Origin: Maritimibacter harenae | GTDB taxonomy: Bacteria; Pseudomonadota; Alphaproteobacteria; Rhodobacterales; Rhodobacteraceae | Length of the DNA: 49,317 nt | Reading direction: 5' to 3' | NCBI RefSeq assembly: GCF_009882975.1 | Contig: NZ_WTUX01000069.1 | Span: 1-49,317, forward strand | In this document: in pieces, positions 1 to 18,434 of the stretch | Layout: every line of letters begins with the position of its first letter | Position numbering within the stretch: the first letter of the stretch is position 1 | Translations under genes and position numbers: made by a program | The notes under the pieces: model-generated | Database searches by the model: none | What the model saw: only the letters and a program-made list of their open reading frames with translations | Told to the model about the DNA's origin: nothing

Positions 1-168
<168 letters not shown>

Positions 169-173
169 GCTGC

Positions 174-2297
<2,124 letters not shown>

Positions 2298-2322
2298 TTG
2301 AATGGGCCTCTCGTGTCGAGTG

Positions 2323-2793
2323 TTACCAGCGGTAATGGCTGAACGCTTTGTTCGCGTCGGCCATCTTGTGGGTGTCTTCGCGCTTCTTCACGGCGGTGCC
2401 GCGACCGTTCACCGCGTCGAGCAGTTCACCGGCCAGGCGTTCTTCCATCGTGTTTTCGTTGCGGCCACGGCAGGCAGTGATCAGCCAGCGGATCGCAAGC
2501 GCTTCGCGGCGCTCGGGGCGCACTTCGACCGGCACCTGGTAGGTGGCGCCGCCAACCCGGCGGGAGCGGACCTCGACCGACGGTTTGATGTTGTCGAGCG
2601 CTTCGTGGAAGATTTCCACCGGCGCGCGCTTCACCTTGTCTTCGACGCGCGTCAGCGCGTTGTAGACGATCTTCTCGGCGGCGGATTTCTTGCCGTCGAC
2701 CATGAGGTTGTTCATGAACTTGGTGAGAACCTTGTCGCCATACTTGGCGTCAGGCAGAATTTCGCGCTTCTCAGCAGCGTGACGACGGGACAT
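2323..2793 (-). CDS. rpsG: 30S ribosomal protein S7
   Basis: The 156-residue protein begins [20 protein letters not shown] and ends NKAFSHYRW, diagnostic of S7. S7 nucleates folding of the 16S rRNA 3' major domain (head of the 30S subunit) and contacts tRNA in the E site. The basic segment [17 protein letters not shown] is typical. In enterobacteria S7 represses translation of the str operon mRNA. No equivalent binding structure is obvious in the 12-nt rpsL-rpsG gap here, so autoregulation at that gap is not supported. Confidence 0.98.
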   Translation of the reverse strand: MSRRHAAEKREILPDAKYGDKVLTKFMNNLMVDGKKSAAEKIVYNALTRVEDKVKRAPVEIFHEALDNIKPSVEVRSRRVGGATYQVPVEVRPERREALAIRWLITACRGRNENTMEERLAGELLDAVNGRGTAVKKREDTHKMADANKAFSHYRW

Positions 2794-2805
2794 TCCAGTC
2801 TCTCC

Positions 2806-3177
2806 TTACTTCGGACGCTTGGCGCCGTACTTCGAACGACGCTGCTTACGATCTTTGACGCCCTGGGTATCCAGAACACCGCGCAGGATGTGGTAGCGGA
2901 CACCCGGAAGGTCTTTCACACGGCCGCCGCGGATGAGCACAACCGAGTGCTCCTGCAGGTTGTGGCTTTCACCGGGGATGTAGCTGATCACCTCGTAACC
3001 GTTCGTCAGGCGCACCTTGGCAACCTTACGCATGGCCGAGTTCGGCTTCTTCGGCGTCGTCGTGTAGACGCGCGTGCAGACGCCACGCTTCTGGGGGCAG
3101 GACTCCAGGTGCACCGACTTGGAGCGTTTCGTTTTCGGCTGACGCGGTTTGCGGATCAGCTGTTGGATCGTTGGCAT
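2806..3177 (-). CDS. rpsL: 30S ribosomal protein S12
   Basis: The 123-residue protein starts [12 protein letters not shown]. The reading frame stays open for 28 more codons upstream, but the family start is the ATG at 3175-3177. S12 sits at the decoding centre and controls tRNA selection accuracy. Lysines K43 and K88 in the TPKKPNSA and [13 protein letters not shown] motifs are the wild-type residues whose replacement gives streptomycin resistance in other bacteria, so the allele looks drug-sensitive. It is the first gene of the rpsL-rpsG-fusA-tuf unit and has a strong promoter about 230 nt upstream. Confidence 0.98.
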   Translation of the reverse strand: MPTIQQLIRKPRQPKTKRSKSVHLESCPQKRGVCTRVYTTTPKKPNSAMRKVAKVRLTNGYEVISYIPGESHNLQEHSVVLIRGGRVKDLPGVRYHILRGVLDTQGVKDRKQRRSKYGAKRPK

Positions 3178-3407
3178 TGGGCTCGTTTCCCCGTGTTGCA
3201 ACACATTGTTGATGGGGCGCGCGCCCCGTTTCATCTCAATTTGCGCTTCGCGCGTCCGCAAAACGCAGAATACCGCACCCGCCCCAGTCAGCCGGGGCGA
3301 CGCGGTGGTTATCTCAGAGGATCGGGGCGCTTGGCGCCCGGATCGTGGCCACTTCAGTTCTGTAAACGGACGCGCGGAGACAGTTCCCCTGTTGTCCGGG
3401 TGCGCGC
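3178..3407 (-). other. Untranslated leader of the str operon
   Basis: No gene is visible between the rpsL start and its promoter. Three dyads occur: a 12-nt palindrome (GTGTTGCAACAC, 3193-3204), a 14-nt GC palindrome (3214-3227), and a longer hairpin at 3320-3344 with arms of GATC and GGGCGC separated by one mismatch. They could fold in the roughly 220-nt mRNA leader. None has a U-run. A regulatory role is possible but unproven. Confidence 0.4.
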
Positions 3408-3436
3408 CGTATATGGGGAGTCGTATGCCTTGTCAA
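3408..3436 (-). promoter_or_regulatory. Sigma-70 promoter of the rpsL-rpsG-fusA-tuf operon
   Basis: On the minus strand a consensus -35 TTGACA (3431-3436) is followed by a 17-nt spacer and -10 TATACG (3408-3413). Transcription would begin near 3401, giving a leader of about 220 nt before rpsL. This is the closest match to the housekeeping consensus that I found in the window, as expected for an operon of such high expression. The rest of the gap up to 3635 shows nothing further. Confidence 0.75.
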
Positions 3437-3635
3437 CGCTCATGGGCCAGAATCCAGCGGCCCACGGCGAAAAGCGCGCAAAGCTTGCACATGCGGGGAT
3501 TTGCCCGGATAGTTTTACCCATTCGCGGGCCCGAGGCAAGCCGCCCGCGTCAGGACGAGGCACCCGGGCCATGACGGTCGTTTCCATCCCCCTCAGCGCC
3601 GTCCGCCGGGCTTGTCCGGGCGGGTTCCGCGGCTG

Positions 3636-4664
3636 ATGGCACCGGTCGAGGACAGCGTCGCCATCCTGTCGCAGCGCAACGAGGGGCCGTTCCTGCTCGA
3701 ATGGATCGCCTGGTACCGGATGCTGGGCTTCGACCGTATCGTGGTGATCCACAACGACTGCACCGATCATTCGCCCCAGCTCCTGCGACTACTGGAGCGC
3801 GAGGGCATCGTCTTCCAGAAGAAGCACGAGCCTGACCCGGACCGCCCGCCGCAGCCGCAGGCGCACCGCAAGGTCGCGCGCCTTCCGGTTGTGAAAAGTG
3901 CGCAGTGGGCCTTCGTCTGCGACGCCGACGAGTTCCTGGTGATTCACCCGGGCGACGGGCTGCTGGCCGACCTGATCGCGGCCTGGCCCGCGGGGGCCGA
4001 GGCGATGACGATCCATTGGAAGATCTACGGCACCGACGGGGCAGAGGCGTGGACCGATCAGCTCGTCCATCGCTCCACCACCCGCTGCGCGGCCCCGCAG
4101 GCGCAACAGAACACGCAGTTCAAGTCGCTCACCCGCCACCCGTCGCACTGGCACTGGCTGCGCTCGCATGGGCCCATCGGGTGGCGCGGACCGGGCCCCT
4201 GGGCCGAGGACGACCCGCGCGTGGTGCGCGCGGATGGCACGCCGTTTCCCGGCTACAATGCCGATGGTGCGCCCCTCAATGGGACCGGGCGGGAGGAGAT
4301 CACCCATGCTCTTGCGCAGGTGAACCACTACGCGCTGCAATCACGCGAGCGCTTCGCCCTGAAGGAAGGCACCCGCAGCGCGGCGGCGCATCTGGACCGC
4401 TACTCCGAGGATTTCTTCCGGCGCTTCGATCACAACGGGGACGACGACCCGGTGGCGCTGAAATACGCTGCGCGCTTCGACGCGGAACATGCCGCGCTGA
4501 GGGCGATCCCGGGGGTCCTGCGGCTCCACCACCTGTGCTGCGCGGATTACCTTGCCGCCATCGCCGCCAAGCTCGGACGTCCGGAGGCGGCCTATCCGGC
4601 CATCGCCGTCCACCGCGAGACGGCGGCGGCACTTCCGCGCCACGCCACGCCCGCCGGGGATTAG
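3636..4664 (+). CDS. Glycosyltransferase family 2-like protein
   Basis: The 342-residue protein begins MAPVEDSVAILSQRNEGPFL and continues LLEWIAWYRMLGFDRIVV. It belongs to the GT-A glycosyltransferases of the Glyco_tranf_2_4 type. The metal-binding DxD motif is in FVCDADEFLVI near residue 98. The ATG at 3636 fits the family start. A TTG eight codons upstream is also in frame. No signal peptide or membrane span is seen, so it is probably cytoplasmic. It stands alone on the plus strand between the str promoter and the FAD oxidoreductase, and its stop overlaps that gene's stop by 3 nt. Donor and acceptor are unknown. Confidence 0.8.
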   Translation: MAPVEDSVAILSQRNEGPFLLEWIAWYRMLGFDRIVVIHNDCTDHSPQLLRLLEREGIVFQKKHEPDPDRPPQPQAHRKVARLPVVKSAQWAFVCDADEFLVIHPGDGLLADLIAAWPAGAEAMTIHWKIYGTDGAEAWTDQLVHRSTTRCAAPQAQQNTQFKSLTRHPSHWHWLRSHGPIGWRGPGPWAEDDPRVVRADGTPFPGYNADGAPLNGTGREEITHALAQVNHYALQSRERFALKEGTRSAAAHLDRYSEDFFRRFDHNGDDDPVALKYAARFDAEHAALRAIPGVLRLHHLCCADYLAAIAAKLGRPEAAYPAIAVHRETAAALPRHATPAGD

Positions 4665-6028
4665 TGGATGCGCGCGCCCTGCGCCTCGATGGCCGCCTGC
4701 ACCCGGCCGATGTCGACATCCGCCAGCGCACAACCCGCCTTCACCGAGAGCGCGGCGGCGACGCCGGCCCCCTGCCCCGCCACGGCGCAGCAGGCCATGT
4801 TGCGCGTCGCGGCATGGGCGATGCGGTCGCCCCCGATGGCGCGACCCGCGACCAGCAGGTTCTCGACCTTCTTGGGCAGCATGGCCCGGTAGGGGATCTG
4901 CATGTAGCGCCCCGTGGTGGGCAGGATCAGCACGCCGTAGCCGTCGATGAATTCCGGGTAGATGCCGATCGTGTCGTCGAACCGGCCCTCGTGGCGCACG
5001 TCGGCCTCGGTCATGTTGTAGACCGCGTCGATCTTGCGGGTATCCCGGATGCCGATGGACATGCCGAAGTTGCGCAGGCGCACGCCCTCGCAGCCCGGCG
5101 TGTAGCGGCGCAGCGCGTCGATGGCCTGCATCGCCTGGCGCCGCCCCTCGATCTCGAACCGGGTCAGGCTGTCGGGGTCCGTCCCGTCGCAGCCGGCAAG
5201 GTGGACGAGGTTCATGTAGGTCATCTCACCGCTGTCGTGCACCGCGCCCCAGGTGCCGCCGATGGTGTTGAGATGCGCCGGGATATGTCCCTCGTCGATG
5301 GCCTGCGCGAAGGGCTTGCGCAGGAACGGCGAGAACATGGCGTCTTCCTTGCCGTCCGTCTCGACCTCCCACTCCCCGGTGGACCAGTCCTTGTAGGTCT
5401 GCGGGTCGGCCGCGACACCCGCCATGAAAGCGCGCTTGTCGACGCCGGCGAGGTGGAACATGACGCTTGCCGCCTGCATCTCTTCGACCGGGGTCTTGTG
5501 GGTGGGCGCACCCGCGCGGTGGGCCACGTCCGCATCGCCCGTGGCGTCGATCACCCGGCGCGCGAGGATCGCCTCGCGGCCCGCCTTGGATTCGACGACC
5601 ACGCCCGCGATCGCGTCGCCGTCCATGATCGGGGCCACGAACTGCCGGTGGAGCATCGGGTGGATGCCCGCCTCCTCGACCAGCGCGTCGGCCACGAGCT
5701 TGAACCCTTCACTGTCGAGCTCGTAGCTCAGCGACTGGCTTTCTGGCACCGCCGCGCCCATCGCCTTGGCACGCTCTTCGAATTCCCAGCCGATCCCGCC
5801 GGACTCGACAGTCTTTTCATGCCGGTACCAGGCAAAGCCTTCGACGCCGACCACGGTGATGTTGCCGCCGAAACAGCCGAAGCGTTCGAGCAACGTGACC
5901 GAGACGCCCTCGCGCGCGGCGGCGAGCGCGGCGGCCAGCCCGCCGGGGCCCGAGCCGACGACGAGCACGTCGGTTTCGTGGATGACCGGGGTTTGCCGTG
6001 CGGGTTCATCCACCGTCTTCTGCGCCAT
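4661..6028 (-). CDS. FAD-dependent oxidoreductase
   Basis: The 455-residue protein has a dinucleotide-binding fold near the N-terminus (DVLVVGSGPGGLAAALAAA, GSGPGG at 25-30) and a second FAD contact near the C-terminus (NLLVAGRAIGGDRIAHAATR). This layout matches the FAD_oxidored family (PF12831), related to fumarate reductase/succinate dehydrogenase flavoproteins. The substrate is not evident. There is no signal peptide. It follows the rpoC terminator and is transcribed the same way, so it probably has its own promoter between 6029 and 6144, though none is clear. Its stop codon overlaps that of the convergent glycosyltransferase. Confidence 0.8.
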   Translation of the reverse strand: MAQKTVDEPARQTPVIHETDVLVVGSGPGGLAAALAAAREGVSVTLLERFGCFGGNITVVGVEGFAWYRHEKTVESGGIGWEFEERAKAMGAAVPESQSLSYELDSEGFKLVADALVEEAGIHPMLHRQFVAPIMDGDAIAGVVVESKAGREAILARRVIDATGDADVAHRAGAPTHKTPVEEMQAASVMFHLAGVDKRAFMAGVAADPQTYKDWSTGEWEVETDGKEDAMFSPFLRKPFAQAIDEGHIPAHLNTIGGTWGAVHDSGEMTYMNLVHLAGCDGTDPDSLTRFEIEGRRQAMQAIDALRRYTPGCEGVRLRNFGMSIGIRDTRKIDAVYNMTEADVRHEGRFDDTIGIYPEFIDGYGVLILPTTGRYMQIPYRAMLPKKVENLLVAGRAIGGDRIAHAATRNMACCAVAGQGAGVAAALSVKAGCALADVDIGRVQAAIEAQGARIH

Positions 6029-6144
6029 CGCGTGTTGCCTCCCTGTCGTGCCGTGCGGCCACCCGGCCGCGATTGAGCCGGGTTTGCATCACGGCCCGAC
6101 CCCATAGGCAAGCCGCGATTTCGCAACGTCAAGCCACGCAACGA

Positions 6145-6172
6145 AAAAGCCCCGCCGAGGGGCGGGGCTTTT
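6145..6172 (-). terminator. Intrinsic terminator after rpoC
   Basis: A perfect 12-bp stem (AAAAGCCCCGCC with GGCGGGGCTTTT) and a 4-nt loop lie 20 nt beyond the rpoC stop. On the minus strand the stem runs into TTTTT. The A/T ends make it capable of working in both directions. It closes the rplJ-rplL-rpoB-rpoC unit. Confidence 0.85.
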
Positions 6173-6191
6173 CCTTGTCCTGTCAATGCGA

Positions 6192-10439
<4,248 letters not shown>

Positions 10440-10501
10440 TTTGAATCCTCAAATCTGTGCGGAAAGTGGGGTGGCGGGCCGAAGCCCGCCGGGTCCGTGG
10501 A

Positions 10502-14647
<4,146 letters not shown>

Positions 14648-14837
14648 AAGGTATGCACCTTTTCAGTTTTCTCACTGACACGCAGGGCCGCCGGGGCACC
14701 GGCCTGCATGCCGCTCGAAACGGGGGTTCGGATCCATACCTGGAAACCCTCCCACAGGTTTCCGCCCGATCCGTGAACCGCGCCTTGGAGAGGGTCACCG
14801 GGCCGCGCCCGCGAATGGCCCTCGCCAAGACAGGTTC

Positions 14838-14894
14838 GGCTGGGCCCGGAAAATCCGGACCCAGCCTCGATATCACAGGGTGGGCATGCCCACC
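14838..14894 (-). promoter_or_regulatory. Two hairpins in the rplL-rpoB gap
   Basis: The 253-nt gap between rplL and rpoB holds no gene. Just after the rplL stop is a perfect 16-nt palindrome GGTGGGCATGCCCACC (14879-14894). Next comes a 12-bp stem containing one U-G pair with an ATTTT loop (14838-14866). Neither has a U-run. In E. coli the same gap carries a partial attenuator and an RNase III site that set RpoBC output below that of L10/L12. These hairpins are placed to do the same, but that is inference. Confidence 0.5.
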
Positions 14895-14900
14895 TGGACC

Positions 14901-15278
14901 TTAGGCCAGCTCGACTTCGGCGCCAGCGCCTTCCAGCTTGCCCTTGATGTCTTCGGCTTCCGCCTTGTCGACACCTTCCTTGATCTTGCCGCCGGCTTCG
15001 ACCAGTTCCTTGGCTTCTTTCAGGCCAAGACCGGTGATGCCGCGAACTTCCTTGATGACGGCAATCTTGTTGCCACCAGCCGACTTGAGAACGACGTCGA
15101 ATTCCGTCTTCTCTTCTTCGGCGGCGCCACCGGCGTCGCCGGCCGGGCCGGCCATCATGACGGCGCCGCCGGAGGCGGGCTCGATGCCGTATTCTTCTTT
15201 CAGGATTTCTTTCAGTTCCTGAGCTTCGAGAAGGGTCAGACCCACGATCTCTTCAGCAAGTTTCTTCAGATCAGCCAT
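14901..15278 (-). CDS. rplL: 50S ribosomal protein L7/L12
   Basis: The 125-residue acidic protein starts [20 protein letters not shown]. It has an N-terminal dimerisation helix region, an Ala/Gly-rich hinge (about residues 35-52), and a C-terminal factor-binding domain with [20 protein letters not shown] and [15 protein letters not shown]. Dimers bind L10 and form the flexible stalk that recruits EF-Tu, EF-G and IF2. Length and sequence are canonical. It follows rplJ by 72 nt and is presumably co-transcribed with it. Confidence 0.98.
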   Translation of the reverse strand: MADLKKLAEEIVGLTLLEAQELKEILKEEYGIEPASGGAVMMAGPAGDAGGAAEEEKTEFDVVLKSAGGNKIAVIKEVRGITGLGLKEAKELVEAGGKIKEGVDKAEAEDIKGKLEGAGAEVELA

Positions 15279-15350
15279 TGTACTGTTTCCGTTCTAGTCA
15301 GATGTGTTCCAACGTCTGCGTTTGCAACGCTACGTCGGCCTCTTGATTGC

Positions 15351-15863
15351 TTACGCAGCCTTGTCCTCGATCGTGGACAGGATGGATGCGATGTTCGAAG
15401 CAGGGGCGCCAATGGCACCGGCGATGTTCGACGCGGGCGCACCGATGCAGGACGCGATCTGAGCAAGCAGCTCTTCGCGCGACGGCATCTGTGCGACACG
15501 GCCGACACCAGCGGTGTCGAGTGCCTCCCCGCCCATAGCACCACCAAGGATCTTGAGTTTCTCATTACCCTTGGCGTACTTGTCCATGACCTTGGCCGCA
15601 GCCACGGGGTCTTCGGAATAGGCGAGTACGGTCATGCCCGTCAGGTAATCGGCGATCGAAGCCGCCTCTTTGCCTTCAAGGGCGATCTTGGCAAGCCTGT
15701 TCTTGGCAACACGCACCGAACCACCCGCTTCACGCATCTGCGCGCGGAGGTCCTGCATTTCAGCAACCGTGAGACCTTCGTAGTGGGCAACCACGACGAC
15801 GCCAGAGCTTTCGAAGATCTGGCCGAGTTCGTCGACCACTTTCTCTTTCTGGGCTCTATCCAC
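15351..15863 (-). CDS. rplJ: 50S ribosomal protein L10
   Basis: L10 anchors the L7/L12 stalk to 23S rRNA. I place the start at the GTG at 15861-15863, giving (V/M)[20 protein letters not shown] and 170 residues. GGAG lies 7 nt upstream, and relatives start [10 protein letters not shown]. An in-frame ATG 14 codons upstream would add a segment that does not look like L10 and would cover the ribosome-binding site. The C-terminus carries a tandem duplication [18 protein letters not shown] in the stalk-binding region. It is the first gene of the rplJ-rplL-rpoB-rpoC unit. Confidence 0.96.
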   Translation of the reverse strand: MDRAQKEKVVDELGQIFESSGVVVVAHYEGLTVAEMQDLRAQMREAGGSVRVAKNRLAKIALEGKEAASIADYLTGMTVLAYSEDPVAAAKVMDKYAKGNEKLKILGGAMGGEALDTAGVGRVAQMPSREELLAQIASCIGAPASNIAGAIGAPASNIASILSTIEDKAA

Positions 15864-16199
15864 AGTTTCACTCCAAGTATGGAAGGTGTGACCCTTCCGG
15901 CTCATGTTTCACCGGATGCGAAGCACCCGATGGTCGGGTCCTTACGGGTCCATCCAAGATCACCCGAGGCGCCTGGCGGCGACCCGAAGAAATCTGGTCT
16001 TTTCCCGTCTCAGGCAGGATTTATGGATTGCTCCACCCACCGTCTCGGACGAATCGTCAGGCGCACTGACAGCATCAGCACACCGGACCGGGCGGGGTTT
16101 AGAGGGAAAAAGTCGGATTGTGAAGGGGGAAAATGCCACAGGCGCGTGATCAGCGATCACCCGCAGCCCGTCACCCCCGGAATGTTCGATCAGTATATC
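15864..16199 (-). promoter_or_regulatory. Promoter and long leader of the rplJL-rpoBC operon
   Basis: This gene-free stretch probably holds the operon's promoter. An extended -10 (TGATATACT on the minus strand, 16191-16199) is visible with no good -35. Transcription would begin near 16184, leaving a leader of about 320 nt. The leader contains an inverted repeat GTGATC-AGC-GATCAC (16145-16159), a 7-bp hairpin with a UUC loop about 50 nt before rplJ, and a GGAAGG-6-CCTTCC hairpin (15881-15898) just ahead of the ribosome-binding site. A structured leader bound by L10 is known in other bacteria; correspondence to it here is inferred. Confidence 0.45.
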
Positions 16200-16258
16200 A
16201 GCTCGGGCGCGGCGCGGCGAGGAAAAACTGGGATGCCCCCTGCCCCGCGCCCGGGCAT

Positions 16259-16280
16259 GGACGGGCCCGAAGGCCCGCCC
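16259..16280 (-). terminator. Probable terminator after the EF-hand gene
   Basis: A 9-bp stem with one G-U pair is closed by a UUCG loop, 14 nt after the EF-hand gene's stop. The same loop is used by clear terminators elsewhere in the window. A TTTTT run occurs only about 30 nt further on, so termination efficiency is uncertain. Confidence 0.5.
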
Positions 16281-16294
16281 GACGCATCTGCGGA

Positions 16295-16900
16295 TTACAG
16301 TCCGAGACGCGAATTCAGCTCGGCCAGCGCCTCGGCCGACAGGGTCAGCGACCCCTCGCGCGTGGCAGCCAGCGCGGCATAGGCGTCGCCGAATTCTTCT
16401 TCGAGCTGGTCGACGATGGCGCGCGCCGCGTCGAGCTCTTCCTGGTAGGCCTCCTGCTCTTCTTCGCTGATCTCGCCATCGTCATCATCGTCAAAGAGTT
16501 CGAGCATGGCCTCTTCGGTGATGTCTTCGAGGGTGGCGACCTCCTGGCGGGCAACGTTGACGTCCTGGATGTCGTCGATCGTGAGGCCACCCGTCTGCTG
16601 GTAGGCGTAGAGACGGCCCGGCATGCTGTCGGGATCGGCGTTCTCGAGACCGTTCTGGCTGGCGTTCGAGGCATTGAGGCCTTTCAGCTCGGACGAAATC
16701 TCACCCCACTGGCCACCGCTGCGCGCGTCGGCCATCATTTGGCCGTGGCCGTTGCCGCCGGCGTTCGCATGCGCCGCAGCGGAAGCGCCGCCGCCATTGC
16801 CGTTTCCGTTGCCACCCGGCTCGGCCAGCAGCGCGGACGGGGCCGCGGCCATCGTGGTCGCTGCGGCGAGCGCGAAGATCTTTGTGAGAGAGTTGGTCAT
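16295..16900 (-). CDS. Secreted protein with one EF-hand-like calcium loop
   Basis: The 201-residue protein is not a recognised named family. The start is the second of two close ATGs, because GGAGG lies just upstream of it and overlaps the first. Residues 1-26 (MTNSLTKIFALAAATTMAAA then PSALLA) form a signal peptide with an AxA-like cleavage site. A Gly/Asn/Ala-rich linker follows (28-55). Residues 137-148 (DDDDDGEISEEE) match an EF-hand loop, with acidic residues at positions 1, 3, 5 and 12, Gly at 6 and Ile at 8. The rest is acidic helix. It lies between rplA and rplJ and is flanked by terminator-like structures, so it appears to be an independent unit. Ca2+ binding in the periplasm is plausible. 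Confidence 0.75.
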   Translation of the reverse strand: MTNSLTKIFALAAATTMAAAPSALLAEPGGNGNGNGGGASAAAHANAGGNGHGQMMADARSGGQWGEISSELKGLNASNASQNGLENADPDSMPGRLYAYQQTGGLTIDDIQDVNVARQEVATLEDITEEAMLELFDDDDDGEISEEEQEAYQEELDAARAIVDQLEEEFGDAYAALAATREGSLTLSAEALAELNSRLGL

Positions 16901-17074
16901 CTTTTCCTCCATTATCGCCCGGCGTCCGAAGCACGACCGAGCTCTTATTTGCGTGAGTGTGGATGCACCCGTAACGCGTTGGAGTCGCGAGGGTTCATCG
17001 TGACCGCATTGGCACGCAAAGATGGCAAAAAAACGCCCGTTCGGATGCCCTTCGTCGGAAGGTTCCCGCCGATC

Positions 17075-17101
17075 AAAAAGAAAGGCGCCCGAAGGCGCCT
17101 T
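17075..17101 (-). terminator. Intrinsic terminator of rplK-rplA
   Basis: On the minus strand a perfect 8-bp stem AAGGCGCC/GGCGCCTT with a UUCG loop is followed by TTTCTTTTTG, starting 26 nt after the rplA stop. It separates rplK-rplA from the EF-hand gene and from rplJ. Confidence 0.88.
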
Positions 17102-17126
17102 CCATTTATTCGCAATGTGAGCAGGC

Positions 17127-17825
17127 TCAGTTGCCGGTCGCGCTTTCGACGCTGACCGAGACGCCCGGGCCCATCGTCGAAGAAAGCGAAACCTTCTTCA
17201 TGTAGGAGCCCTTGGCACCGGCCGGCTTGGCCTTGGAGACGGCGTCCACGAAGGCGCGCACGTTCTCGACCAGCTTGCCCTCGTCGAACGAGGCCTTGCC
17301 GATACCGGCGTGGACGACGCCCGCCTTCTCGACCTTGAACTGGACCTCGCCGCCCTTGGCGGCTTCGACGGCTTCCTTGACGTCCATCGTCACCGTGCCG
17401 ACCTTCGGGTTCGGCATCAGGTTGCGCGGGCCGAGCACTTTGCCCAGGCGGCCGACGATCGGCATCATGTCAGGGGTCGCGATGCAGCGGTCGAAGTTGA
17501 TTTCGCCGTTCTGCACGGTTTCCATCAGGTCTTCGGCGCCGACGATATCGGCCCCGGCAGCCTTGGCTTCTTCCGCCTTGTCACCGCGGGCGAACACGGC
17601 GACGCGAACGTCCTTGCCGGTGCCGTTGGGCAGCGAAACCTTGCCACGGACCATCTGGTCGGCGTGGCGCGGGTCGACGCCGAGGTTCATCGCGATCTCG
17701 ACCGATTCATCGAACTTCGCCGAGGCGTTGGACTTCACCAGCGCGACAGCTTCTTCGACGGTCAGGTTCTCTTTGCCGGCGAAAGCTTCGCGGGCGGCAC
17801 GGGTGCGTTTTCCAAGCTTTGCCAT
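17127..17825 (-). CDS. rplA: 50S ribosomal protein L1
   Basis: The 232-residue protein starts [20 protein letters not shown] and has the L1 signature segments [39 protein letters not shown] and [15 protein letters not shown]1 forms the mobile stalk that moves E-site tRNA and, in many bacteria, represses its own rplK-rplA mRNA. It starts 1 nt after the rplK stop, so translation is probably coupled. Confidence 0.98.
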   Translation of the reverse strand: MAKLGKRTRAAREAFAGKENLTVEEAVALVKSNASAKFDESVEIAMNLGVDPRHADQMVRGKVSLPNGTGKDVRVAVFARGDKAEEAKAAGADIVGAEDLMETVQNGEINFDRCIATPDMMPIVGRLGKVLGPRNLMPNPKVGTVTMDVKEAVEAAKGGEVQFKVEKAGVVHAGIGKASFDEGKLVENVRAFVDAVSKAKPAGAKGSYMKKVSLSSTMGPGVSVSVESATGN

Positions 17826-17826
17826 C

Positions 17827-18252
17827 TTACTTCACCTCGATGCCCATGGAGCGGGCGGAGCCCAGGATGATCTGCATCGCCGACTCGACGTCGTTCGCGT
17901 TCAGGTCCTTCATCTTCGCTTCCGCGATTTCCTTGACCTGCGCGGCGGTCACGGTGCCCACGGTCTCACGACCCGGGGTGTTCGCGCCCGACTTCAGCTT
18001 GGCGGCCTTCTTCAGGAAATAAGACGCGGGGGGCGTCTTGATGTCCATCGTGAAGGACTTGTCCTGGTAGTAGGTGATCTCGGTGGGGCAAGGCGCACCC
18101 TGCTCCATCTCCTGCGTCTTGGCGTTGAACGCCTTGCAGAATTCCATGATGTTGATGCCGCGCTGACCCAGGGCGGGGCCCACGGGCGGCGACGGGTTGG
18201 CTTGACCTGCAGGGATCTGCAGCTTCATCTTGCCAGCAAGTTTCTTGGCCAT
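17827..18252 (-). CDS. rplK: 50S ribosomal protein L11
   Basis: The 141-residue protein starts [20 protein letters not shown] and has the [20 protein letters not shown] motif of L11, with the proline-rich N-domain bound by thiostrepton in other bacteria. L11 and its 23S site form the GTPase-associated centre and are needed for RelA activation. A good GGAGATGG ribosome-binding site precedes the ATG. It is the first gene of the rplK-rplA unit. Confidence 0.98.
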   Translation of the reverse strand: MAKKLAGKMKLQIPAGQANPSPPVGPALGQRGINIMEFCKAFNAKTQEMEQGAPCPTEITYYQDKSFTMDIKTPPASYFLKKAAKLKSGANTPGRETVGTVTAAQVKEIAEAKMKDLNANDVESAMQIILGSARSMGIEVK

Positions 18253-18388
18253 CGGCCATCTCCTTTTCCAACAGCTTCCGGACGCGTCCGTCAGCTTTTG
18301 TTGCCGTGGTCCGGTCCGGACGTCGCGACGCCCTCGCCTCCCACATAGAACAGACAGGGCGAACCTGTCGGTTGCCCTGCGTGGCGCG

Positions 18389-18417
18389 CTCTTAAAGCGT
18401 CAGGCGCGGCTTGGCAA
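18389..18417 (-). promoter_or_regulatory. Candidate promoter of rplK-rplA, with dyad downstream
   Basis: On the minus strand TTGCCA (18412-18417), a 17-nt spacer and TAAGAG (18389-18394) lie in the gap after the serine hydrolase. The -10 is weak. A perfect inverted repeat GACAGG-GCGAA-CCTGTC (18353-18369) lies 10-30 nt downstream of the expected start, in the leader. Because nusG ends in a terminator, rplK-rplA needs a promoter in this region. Confidence 0.45.
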
Positions 18418-18434
18418 GGGATTCGGACCGATCG

